The notes under the pieces: generated by a model
Database searches by the model: none
What the model was told of the DNA's origin: nothing
Seen by the model: only the letters and a program-made list of their open reading frames with translations
Translations under genes and position numbers: made by a program
Shown: positions 1 to 4,918 of the stretch, piece by piece
How positions within the stretch are numbered: the first letter of the stretch is position 1
Layout of the letters: each line of letters opens with the position of its first letter
Origin: Candidatus Gottesmanbacteria bacterium RIFCSPLOWO2_01_FULL_49_10
GTDB lineage: Bacteria; Patescibacteriota; Microgenomatia; UBA10105; UBA927
NCBI GenBank assembly: GCA_001781025.1
Contig: MFJZ01000009.1
Location: 12,767 to 17,894, forward strand
DNA: 5,128 nucleotides
Direction: 5' to 3'

Positions 1-12
1 ACAGTAAAATTA

Positions 13-30
13 AAACTGTAAACTGTAAAC
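13..30. repeat. Heptamer tandem repeat AAACTGT
   Basis: Two perfect copies of AAACTGT (13-19 and 20-26) are followed by a partial AAAC (27-30). The repeat lies just past the 3' end of yidD and close to a second heptamer array with a related unit. It holds no ORF. It looks like slippage-prone intergenic DNA. Copy number is low, so a functional role is not supported. Confidence 0.7.
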
Positions 31-43
31 TTTTTTAAACAAT

Positions 44-67
44 TTTAAAGTTTAAAGTTTAAAGTTT
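44..67. repeat. Heptamer tandem repeat TTTAAAG overlapping the yidD 3' end
   Basis: Three perfect copies of TTTAAAG (44-50, 51-57, 58-64) are followed by TTT (65-67). On the minus strand this reads as repeated AAACTTT and encodes the last residues of YidD (T-L-N-F-K-L) and its TAA stop at 45-47. Because 7 is not a multiple of 3, gain or loss of a unit would change the C-terminal reading frame and the stop. Confidence 0.8.
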
Positions 68-311
68 CCGGTATCGGATCAAGCCCACCCTTCGACCACG
101 GGTGGCATCGGATGATCCGTTTAACCCCTAAGTACAATCCGTAGATTATACCATAGCGCGCTATCGCCTGATACGTGTACTCACTACAGGTAGGAGAGTA
201 TCGACAGGCCTTGTCCGTCAAATAGAGAAATTTTAATACTCCCGTGTCAGGGGAAAGATATCGTTGATAGAAACGGATCAATGAGAGTAAAAGTGACTTC
301 CCAAAAAACAC
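45..311 (-). CDS. yidD: YidD, membrane protein insertion efficiency factor
   Basis: YidD is a small membrane-associated protein that assists YidC-dependent insertion of inner-membrane proteins. The 88-residue product has the family layout: an N-terminal hydrophobic/amphipathic helix (about 5-20, ending in IRFYQRYLSP), the conserved CRYSPTCSEY block (residues 36-45, with C36 and C42), a GLYLGVKRIIRC helix, and the CHPW...GG.DP signature (C69, H70, P71, W72). The length is normal for the family. The start is GTG at 311-309: an in-frame TGA lies a few codons upstream and no ATG is available. A GAGG stretch directly abuts or overlaps this GTG, which is unusually close. The last six residues come from a heptamer tandem repeat. 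YidD usually follows rnpA directly; here glyA lies between them on the other strand. yidC would be expected just beyond the left edge but is not in the window. Confidence 0.95.
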   Translation of the reverse strand: MFFGKSLLLSLIRFYQRYLSPDTGVLKFLYLTDKACRYSPTCSEYTYQAIARYGIIYGLYLGVKRIIRCHPWSKGGLDPIPETLNFKL

Positions 312-317
312 CTCTCT

Positions 318-349
318 ATGGTATCATGTGTTGACGATCAACGTACCAT
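318..349. promoter_or_regulatory. Two-part inverted repeat in the yidD-glyA divergent spacer
   Basis: The 44-bp spacer between the divergent yidD and glyA starts contains nested inverted repeats. The outer arms are ATGGTA (318-323) and TACCAT (344-349). The inner arms are GTTGA (330-334) and TCAAC (338-342) around a 3-nt loop. It could be a protein operator serving both genes, or a hairpin in the glyA leader. A weak plus-strand promoter, GTGACT (293-298), 18 bp, TATGGT (317-322), could serve glyA and would place the repeat in its 5' UTR. No Shine-Dalgarno sequence is visible before the glyA ATG. The symmetry is directly visible; the function is inferred. Confidence 0.4.
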
Positions 350-355
350 CACTCC

Positions 356-1660
356 ATGAACATCTCATCTATCAAAAAAAATGACCCCCGATTAGCAGCA
401 TTAGTCAAGGCAGAAGAAACCCGGCAAAGAACGGGTTTAGAACTTATCCCGTCGGAGAATTACGTAAGCCGGGCAGTGTTAGAAGCGCTTGGCACCGTAT
501 TCACAAACAAGTATTCGGAGGGCTATCCCGGAAAGCGATACTATGGGGGCCAAGTGAACACAGACGCAGTGGAAAAAATAGCCATAGGGAGAGCAAAAAA
601 GATATTTCACTGTGACCATGCAAACGTGCAACCGTATTCTGGAGCACCGGCTAACTTAGCGACATATTTTGCCTGGATGGAGCCAGGGGATACTATCATT
701 GGTATGGAATTGTCCCACGGGGGTCATTTAACTCATGGCGATCCACGAACCGCTGCTGCGAAGGTGTTCAATTTTATAAGATACGGTATTAAAAATATTG
801 AAACGGGAGAGATTGACTATGAACACCTATACGATCTTGCGATAAAACATAAACCAAAAATGATTTTGGCAGGGTTTTCTGCATATCCTCGTGAGCTCGA
901 TTACAAAAAATTTGTGGATATCGCAAAGGAGGTCGGTGCGGTTACCATAGCAGATATTGCTCACATTGCAGGACTCATCGCCGGCAAGGCATTAAAAAAT
1001 CCTTTTGACGCTGGGTTTCATATATGTACCTCAACGACGCATAAAACTCTTCGCGGACCTCGGGGAGGACTCATTCTTTCAAATGGTATAGTGTCCAACC
1101 CCTTAAAACCGATCGACAAGAAAATTGAAAACTTGCCTACTCTTATTGATCGAAGTGTCTTCCCGGGGATTCAGGGAGGACCCCATATAAACGTAATATT
1201 AGCAAAAGCAGTAGCCTTTAGTGAAGCACTTCAACCGGAATTTAGAATATACGCATCGCAGGTAGTCAAAAATGCAAAGAGGCTCGCAAAGAAGCTCATG
1301 GAGAAAGGCTTTAAATTAGTTACCAATGGGACAGACAATCACTTGCTCCTTGTTGATATGATAACTTCCTTTAACGTCAGCGGTGGGGAGGCAGAAAAGC
1401 TCTATGACTCGCTGGGCTTAACCCTCAATAAAAACATGATTCCGAACGACTCAAGAAAACCCTATGATCCAAGCGGGATTCGACTAGGTACTCCTGCAAT
1501 CACCACACGAGGTATGAAAGAAAAAGACATGGATCACATAGCTGGGTGGATGTACGATGGCATCGTGCATAAAAAAGATGAAAAATATCTCAACGTGCTG
1601 AAGGAGGAAATTATTGAATATTGTATGCAGTTCTCCTTGCCCAGCGACAACAAATCATGA
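356..1660 (+). CDS. glyA: Serine hydroxymethyltransferase (PLP-dependent)
   Basis: GlyA interconverts serine plus tetrahydrofolate with glycine plus 5,10-methylene-tetrahydrofolate in the cytoplasm, supplying glycine and one-carbon units. The 434-aa length is typical for bacteria. Family motifs occur in order: ELIPSENYVS (29-38), TNKYSEGYPGKRYYGG (about 50-65), the QPYSGAPAN phosphate/PLP region (92-100), the HGGHLTHG block (121-128), ADIAHIAGL with Asp200 for the PLP ring nitrogen and His203, and TTHKTLRGPRGG with Lys230 as the predicted Schiff-base lysine. VFPGIQGGPH (268-277) and NGTDNHLLLVDM complete the family pattern, so all key residues are present. The start is ATG 356, with no clear Shine-Dalgarno sequence. 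The gene is visibly AT-richer than the genes to its right (hand counts of sampled lines about 40-45% GC against mid-50s). Its TGA overlaps the rnpA stop on the opposite strand. It lies between rnpA and yidD in opposite orientation, an unusual place for glyA. Confidence 0.97.
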   Translation: MNISSIKKNDPRLAALVKAEETRQRTGLELIPSENYVSRAVLEALGTVFTNKYSEGYPGKRYYGGQVNTDAVEKIAIGRAKKIFHCDHANVQPYSGAPANLATYFAWMEPGDTIIGMELSHGGHLTHGDPRTAAAKVFNFIRYGIKNIETGEIDYEHLYDLAIKHKPKMILAGFSAYPRELDYKKFVDIAKEVGAVTIADIAHIAGLIAGKALKNPFDAGFHICTSTTHKTLRGPRGGLILSNGIVSNPLKPIDKKIENLPTLIDRSVFPGIQGGPHINVILAKAVAFSEALQPEFRIYASQVVKNAKRLAKKLMEKGFKLVTNGTDNHLLLVDMITSFNVSGGEAEKLYDSLGLTLNKNMIPNDSRKPYDPSGIRLGTPAITTRGMKEKDMDHIAGWMYDGIVHKKDEKYLNVLKEEIIEYCMQFSLPSDNKS

Positions 1661-1996
1661 GGCGTCAAGGAGCCCTGCCCGACGAAGAAGCTCTTGCACC
1701 ATCCCATCCACTGATGAAAACTCAGGTGGCAATATCTTTCTTACGACCATCACCCCGTCCCAACCAGGCTTGATTGACCCAAGGACATGGTGAACCGACT
1801 CCCGAACAAGTCTACGCATCCGGTTTCGTGCAGTTGCCCGTTTGTCTATACCAGTCGACACGATGAAAGCAAACCGGGAAAGGGGAGTACTATTGATTCG
1901 GTACACGAACTGTAGCTCTCTGGTCGCTACACGTTTCCCGTAGCGAAGGACTGATCGGATTTCAAAAGAGGGGAGCCTGTGGGGTTTGGGAAGCAT
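1655..1996 (-). CDS. rnpA: Ribonuclease P protein component
   Basis: RnpA is the protein subunit of RNase P. It helps the catalytic RNA bind pre-tRNA for 5' leader removal. The 113-aa product starts with the typical MLPKPHRL sequence. A central beta region follows (LQFVYRINS, FAFIVSTG), then the diagnostic RNR motif ATARNRMRRLVRE (residues 54-66), and a C-terminal half with GWDGVMVVRK. Length and motif order match the family. The start is ATG 1996, since no other in-frame start fits the family N-terminus. GGAG lies only 1 nt before this ATG, too close for normal ribosome spacing. The gene follows rpmH by 42 nt on the same strand, the conserved rpmH-rnpA order. Its TGA stop (1657-1655) directly abuts the glyA TGA. 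Confidence 0.95.
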   Translation of the reverse strand: MLPKPHRLPSFEIRSVLRYGKRVATRELQFVYRINSTPLSRFAFIVSTGIDKRATARNRMRRLVRESVHHVLGSIKPGWDGVMVVRKILPPEFSSVDGMVQELLRRAGLLDAS

Positions 1997-2038
1997 GCTC
2001 CAATAATACTACGAATTGCTTGTCTTGGTGTGTCGGCC

Positions 2039-2176
2039 CTATACCGTCAGTCGCCTGCGACCAACGCGTCTCCTGCGCTTCAAAACTTTCCTCCCGCCGA
2101 CTGAGCGCATCCGTTGCCGGAACCCGTGCTTTCGCACACGTTTCTTTTTCTTCGGCTGATAGACGCGCTTGGGCAT
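2039..2176 (-). CDS. rpmH: 50S ribosomal protein L34
   Basis: L34 is a small basic protein of the large ribosomal subunit, buried in 23S rRNA. This minus-strand reading frame gives 45 codons, ATG at 2176-2174 and TAG at 2041-2039. The product starts MPKRVYQPKKKKRVRKHGF and continues through RQRMRS, GGRKVLKRRR and RRRLTV, which is the complete L34 signature. The KR.YQPKKKKR N-terminus is a form I associate with Patescibacteria. The gene precedes rnpA by 42 nt, the near-universal rpmH-rnpA order. A strong promoter-like pair sits immediately upstream and would begin transcription about 4 nt before the ATG, so the mRNA may be nearly leaderless. The only purine-rich stretch upstream (AAGG) is about 16 nt from the ATG, too far to be a normal Shine-Dalgarno sequence. 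Confidence 0.96.
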   Translation of the reverse strand: MPKRVYQPKKKKRVRKHGFRQRMRSVGGRKVLKRRRRVGRRRLTV

Positions 2177-2186
2177 AGTGAGTATG

Positions 2187-2215
2187 AGTATACCTTGTCA
2201 ACCAGGGTGGATCAA
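2187..2215 (-). promoter_or_regulatory. Promoter for rpmH-rnpA
   Basis: On the minus strand TTGATC (2215-2210) is followed after exactly 17 bp by TATACT (2192-2187). These match the sigma-70 -35 box in 4 of 6 and the -10 box in 5 of 6 positions. The predicted start site near 2180 leaves a leader of about 4 nt before the rpmH ATG. The -35 box overlaps the last codons and stop of the uncertain ORF 2198-2539. Confidence 0.6.
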
Positions 2216-2539
2216 GGGGTGAGAGGAAAACTGGCGGAGGGTCTCAAGTTTTTTTCTGTATGCATAGTTCGTCGAAACAGACGAAAGCGCAGATGCAGCC
2301 AAAAGAGCGTTCACAAATCCGCAGTCAAGAACGCCATCCGGATGCTTAAAAAACTGATACAAAAACTCGTCGGCAAGCGAGGTGAAAAATGCGGTCGTGA
2401 TAAATCCCTGGAAGTAATTGTCTATGTGTTCCCGAAAAATCTCCTGCGCAAGGCTCGGGGAGGGATGCGTATACACTCCATGCATCCGAAGATAGTGACG
2501 GATCTGCTTGGCCCAGATAGGTGGTCGTGCGCTTGGCAT
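2198..2539 (-). CDS. Hypothetical protein of 113 aa, uncertain
   Basis: I do not recognise a family. From ATG 2539 the frame encodes 113 residues. The N-terminus is positively charged and includes PPIWAKQIRHYLR. Two hydrophobic stretches follow (about 43-64, with GFITTAFF, and about 69-90, with FVNALLAASAL), then a basic NYAYRKKLETLR tail. This could be a small two-helix membrane protein. An upstream TTG (2566) would extend it by nine codons. The frame looks more protein-like than the overlapping plus-strand frame 2114-2551, which is rich in Arg, Cys and Ser, typical of antisense reading. It ends 21 nt before rpmH and is divergent from the queuosine-salvage gene. A possible promoter is TTGCGC (2597-2592), 18 bp, TATTGT (2573-2568). 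If the ORF is not real, this stretch is a roughly 370-bp non-coding region in the place where an origin or dnaA-rpmH spacer often lies; I see no DnaA-box cluster in it. Confidence 0.4.
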   Translation of the reverse strand: MPSARPPIWAKQIRHYLRMHGVYTHPSPSLAQEIFREHIDNYFQGFITTAFFTSLADEFLYQFFKHPDGVLDCGFVNALLAASALSSVSTNYAYRKKLETLRQFSSHPLIHPG

Positions 2540-2652
2540 ACCAGTGAGTGAAACTTGATGCAGCAAAACAATACAAAGACTTAAGGGGTATGCGCAATGT
2601 GTACTGTGTATGTATGCGACCTACGTATGATCTCGGTGGTATGATACGACCC

Positions 2653-3645
2653 ATGGTGACTAACCTGGATACACATATCGCCAGGCGCTTGGAAGAAGTC
2701 CCTGATCCGCTGGGCGTCCGGGCAAGCACCGCATGGATCCTCGGACGGGCAAACTTCGTTCACCTTGATCCTGCAGGGATTACCCGAACGGCAGCACTGG
2801 TCCGAGCAAAGATACAAAACAAAAACCTACTTACCCAAACCCAGTTCGGCAGTCGGCAAATCGGGCCGCAACTTGTTTTCCTCCAAGACGTCGTCAATTT
2901 TTGCTTCTGGGCCCCGAAGGGGAAACCAAGGTGGGAAGTAGAGTACCCGGTGGGGATTCGGCAAAACGGCTGGTATGCGCTTGCGGCTGTCTTCGAACGG
3001 GCTCTTGCCGAAGGCATCCCGATCTTGGACACGGCGTTTCTTGCCCGACTCACCCGAGAGGATACCCGACACATCTTCCGTGGCGCTGGAGAGACCCCCA
3101 TCCCGCTTCTTGCCAAACGCCAACAATTTTTGAAATCGGGAGGGGAAATCCTCTCCCAAACTTGTCTGGGATCCGTGGACCGCTTTATCGACAGCGTGGG
3201 TCGTGATGCAGCTAAGCTTGCACGGTCGATTGTTACGAACTTTCCTTCCTTTGAGGACTCAGTAACGATTGACGGCAGACGCATTACATTTTATAAACGC
3301 GCGCAGATCTGCGTCTATGACCTATCGCTTCTCCCTCGTCAACGGATTCAAAACCTTTCGGCGCTCACCGCATTTGCCGACTATAAACTTCCGCAGCTTC
3401 TGCGCCGCTTGGGGGCAATACACTACACGAAGCCCCTGGAACGCCGCGTGGACAGCATGAAACTCATCCCTCAGGGAAGCCGCGAAGAAGTGGAAATTCG
3501 TGCCGCCACCATCTGGGCCGCGGAGCTGGTCGCCCAGAATCTTGGGATTCCGGCAGTTGTTGTCGATAATGCCCTCTGGCTCCATGCCACAACAACACCG
3601 CAATCCGCCAAGCCCTACCATCGCACGTTGACGACTTGCTATTGA
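2653..3645 (+). CDS. Queuosine 5'-phosphate N-glycosylase/hydrolase (Qng1, DUF2419 queuosine salvage family)
   Basis: The family (human QNG1, formerly C9orf64) hydrolyses queuosine 5'-monophosphate to free queuine, which a tRNA-guanine transglycosylase can put into tRNA. From ATG 2653 the protein has 330 aa, close to the human length. In numbering from the upstream GTG at 2548, visible motifs are DVVNFCFW (114-121), NGWYALAAVFERALAEGIPI (140-159), NFPSF (231-235), ITFYKRAQ (246-253), TAFADYKLPQ (274-283, whose Asp278 matches the presumed catalytic aspartate), EVEIRAATIW (314-323) and a C-terminal PYHRTLTTCY resembling the human C-terminus. The family core begins near DPLGVRAS, so starts at 2653 or 2641 fit best. 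Starts at 2590 and 2548 (GTG) are also open. TATGAT boxes at 2626 and 2640 suggest a start site close to these ATGs, but no good -35 is seen. The 3' end overlaps the convergent gene by 7 bp. Confidence 0.9.
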   Translation: MVTNLDTHIARRLEEVPDPLGVRASTAWILGRANFVHLDPAGITRTAALVRAKIQNKNLLTQTQFGSRQIGPQLVFLQDVVNFCFWAPKGKPRWEVEYPVGIRQNGWYALAAVFERALAEGIPILDTAFLARLTREDTRHIFRGAGETPIPLLAKRQQFLKSGGEILSQTCLGSVDRFIDSVGRDAAKLARSIVTNFPSFEDSVTIDGRRITFYKRAQICVYDLSLLPRQRIQNLSALTAFADYKLPQLLRRLGAIHYTKPLERRVDSMKLIPQGSREEVEIRAATIWAAELVAQNLGIPAVVVDNALWLHATTTPQSAKPYHRTLTTCY

Positions 3646-4196
3646 CGCCGCTTTATCCTATCCCGCTCAATAAGCCCCCGGATGTACTCTGAACGGCTTG
3701 TATCATCCTTTTCCACAATCTCCGTCAAGTATTCATCGATCTCCGGCGAGACGTAAAAGGTAAACCGTCGGTTTATCGTGTGCTCAAGTTCACCCAAGCA
3801 CCAATCCAGGGCCTCATCCAGTGTTTCTTTCGTGTACCCTGATCTGATGAGGCGACTATAGTGGAGCGCATTAATGAACACCGGATCACGGCCCTCCTCA
3901 TAAAGGAGAATAATGGGTTTACTGCGCGTGGCTATGGCCCCAATCTCAAAACCGATGTGGATGCTTGAAGGGTAGGATCCCTCAACAACCGCAAGGTCAG
4001 CAGTAGAGACATAGCGTACCCATTGGGTGTACCACTCCTTTATCTCGCGACTCGTCATATTGCCCACATCGGGCAAGTGCTCGGACAGAATCCTCTGGTA
4101 CACGGTATGTCCTAGGCGTTCAAGGTGCGACACGATCCGACGGGTAGATACGTCCCCTGATGTACCAATGGTTGAGGCAGTAACGTAAATAGTCAT
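3639..4196 (-). CDS. Nucleoside 2-deoxyribosyltransferase/Rcl-like protein with C-terminal ribbon-helix-helix domain
   Basis: The 185-aa protein has two parts. Residues 1 to about 125 resemble the nucleoside 2-deoxyribosyltransferase/DNPH1 (Rcl) superfamily, which cleaves or transfers N-glycosidic bonds of (deoxy)nucleosides or nucleotides. It has an N-terminal strand MTIYVTAS, a helix ending ERLGHTV, the ADLAVVEGSYPSS strand and loop (D67), and IGFEIGA (81-87), where Glu84 matches the catalytic glutamate of the G(Y/F)E(L/I)G motif, followed by KPIILLY. Residues about 143-180 look like a ribbon-helix-helix DNA-binding domain: strand RRFTFYVS, helix PEIDEYLTEIVEK, turn DDTSRSE, helix YIRGLIERD. 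The substrate is unknown; deoxynucleotide, nucleoside or NAD-like molecules are all possible. It starts at ATG 4196, exactly after the U-tract of a terminator-like hairpin whose 3' arm (AAGGGG) could act as Shine-Dalgarno 7 nt from the ATG. It follows the methyltransferase-like gene by 27 nt and overlaps the queuosine-salvage gene tail to tail. Confidence 0.8.
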   Translation of the reverse strand: MTIYVTASTIGTSGDVSTRRIVSHLERLGHTVYQRILSEHLPDVGNMTSREIKEWYTQWVRYVSTADLAVVEGSYPSSIHIGFEIGAIATRSKPIILLYEEGRDPVFINALHYSRLIRSGYTKETLDEALDWCLGELEHTINRRFTFYVSPEIDEYLTEIVEKDDTSRSEYIRGLIERDRIKRRQ

Positions 4197-4216
4197 AAAA
4201 AAGCCCCTTGCGGGGC
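4197..4216 (-). terminator. Terminator-like GNRA hairpin ending at the next gene's start codon
   Basis: On the minus strand the arms GCCCC (4216-4212) and GGGGC (4207-4203) enclose a GCAA tetraloop, a very stable GNRA type. Six T residues follow (4202-4197). The ATG of the downstream gene begins at 4196, the very next base. The element sits 7 nt after the methyltransferase-like gene's stop. It fits an intrinsic terminator for that gene, though the stem is short. Its 3' arm also contains the only plausible ribosome binding sequence (AAGGGG) for the downstream gene, so it may instead act as an attenuator or translational switch. Confidence 0.7.
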
Positions 4217-4223
4217 GGTCTAC

Positions 4224-4892
4224 CTAAAGCTTTTTTGCGATGAGGCTAAACCACTGGGGAAGCGTGGGGTCCGTATTTGGACTCACTGCCTGCCACACCA
4301 AGGTAAATCCGCTCTTCTCGACCATCGTTTTAATCTCTTGTTCCCGATACAAAGTAGAGTAGCGCGGCCCCCCAAGGTCGCCAAGAAGGAGAACATTTTC
4401 CTGACCGAGCTTGAGCGACAGATAGAGGATGCCGCCAGCCCGCAAAAAAATGTGGTAGTCTTTGAGGAGCGCTCCCATATCCCGCTTGGGTACCATAATC
4501 ATGGCATCGGCGTAAATTCCGTCAAAGCTCTCCGGCATGAAGGGAAGCGACCTAATATCTTGGCGAATGAAGAGTCCACCCGGCACTCGTCGGACAGCCT
4601 CGACCAAAAGCCCGTAGGAAAACCCTACCCCCAGACAACGAAAACCCTTCTCGGTAAGCGCCTGGTAATCCCTACCGCTCTGGCACTCAGCAACTAAGAT
4701 GGTGCCGCCGGGCTTGGCGTACTGAACGAAGGGGCGGATATTATATTTCTCTACCTCCCGGATGGTGATAGGATTCCACTCCCACTGGTCGGCGTACTCG
4801 CGGGCAAACCGGTCATACGTTTGCATGGTGAGTGATGCCTGCACCTCGGAGAGGTCTTCATCAGGAAGAAACGTGTGCGGCGTGGGTTTCAT
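4224..4892 (-). CDS. Class I SAM-dependent methyltransferase-like protein with altered cofactor motifs
   Basis: The 222-aa protein has the overall pattern of small class I methyltransferases of the methyltransferase-11/25 kind. An N-terminal helical cap contains TYDRFAREYADQWEWNP (about 25-41). Then come a motif I region GGTILVAECQSGRD (62-75), an acidic-strand region GFRCLGVGFS (83-92), a motif with QDIRSLPF (111-118), the FDGIYADAMIMV strand (123-134), a post-core helix ending FLRAGGILYLSLK (139-151), and a C-terminal WFSLIAKKL strand. Two usual cofactor-binding features deviate: the D.GCG.G of motif I reads AECQSG, and the acidic residue that normally binds the SAM ribose (GvDxS) is Gly90 in GVGFS. 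It may bind SAM weakly, bind another ligand, or be non-catalytic. The substrate is unknown. ATG 4892 is preferred; Met23 (4826) is an alternative. A perfect TATAAT lies upstream, and the gene is followed by the hairpin and the NDT/RHH gene, a likely two-gene unit. Confidence 0.75.
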   Translation of the reverse strand: MKPTPHTFLPDEDLSEVQASLTMQTYDRFAREYADQWEWNPITIREVEKYNIRPFVQYAKPGGTILVAECQSGRDYQALTEKGFRCLGVGFSYGLLVEAVRRVPGGLFIRQDIRSLPFMPESFDGIYADAMIMVPKRDMGALLKDYHIFLRAGGILYLSLKLGQENVLLLGDLGGPRYSTLYREQEIKTMVEKSGFTLVWQAVSPNTDPTLPQWFSLIAKKL

Positions 4893-4902
4893 AGAGATTT
4901 AT

Positions 4903-4918
4903 GGGCGCCCCTATTATA
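4903..4918 (-). promoter_or_regulatory. -10 box and palindrome upstream of the methyltransferase-like gene
   Basis: A perfect TATAAT (4918-4913, minus strand) lies 20 nt before the ATG at 4892. The predicted start site is near 4906, giving a leader of about 13 nt with no Shine-Dalgarno sequence. No good -35 box is present at 16-18 bp (GGATAT at 17 bp). The 8-bp perfect palindrome GGGCGCCC (4903-4910) covers the predicted start site and could be an operator. A link to the ribbon-helix-helix domain encoded downstream is speculation. Confidence 0.5.

Noticed and set aside
331..336. TTGACG as a -35 box for glyA
   Set aside because: The matching -10 position would fall on the glyA start codon itself, and nothing like TATAAT is there.
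1962..2201. 79-aa minus-strand open frame over rpmH
   Set aside because: It is a different frame on the same strand as the clear L34 gene and has no recognisable protein features.
2114..2551. 145-aa plus-strand open frame
   Set aside because: It covers the start of rpmH in antisense and is rich in Arg, Lys, Cys and Ser, as expected from a shadow frame. No family is recognisable.
2760..3284. 174-aa minus-strand frame within the queuosine-salvage gene
   Set aside because: It lies fully antisense to a gene with strong family motifs, and its Ser/Arg-rich, low-complexity composition is typical of antisense frames.
3709..3717. TTTTCCACA, one mismatch from the DnaA box TTATCCACA
   Set aside because: It is isolated and inside a coding region. 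The only other near-match in the window (TGTGGATAT near 914) is inside glyA. There is no cluster or AT-rich unwinding region, so no origin is called despite the rpmH context.
4338..4697. 119-aa plus-strand frame antisense to the methyltransferase-like gene
   Set aside because: It has no recognisable motif, and the opposite strand has the class I methyltransferase pattern.
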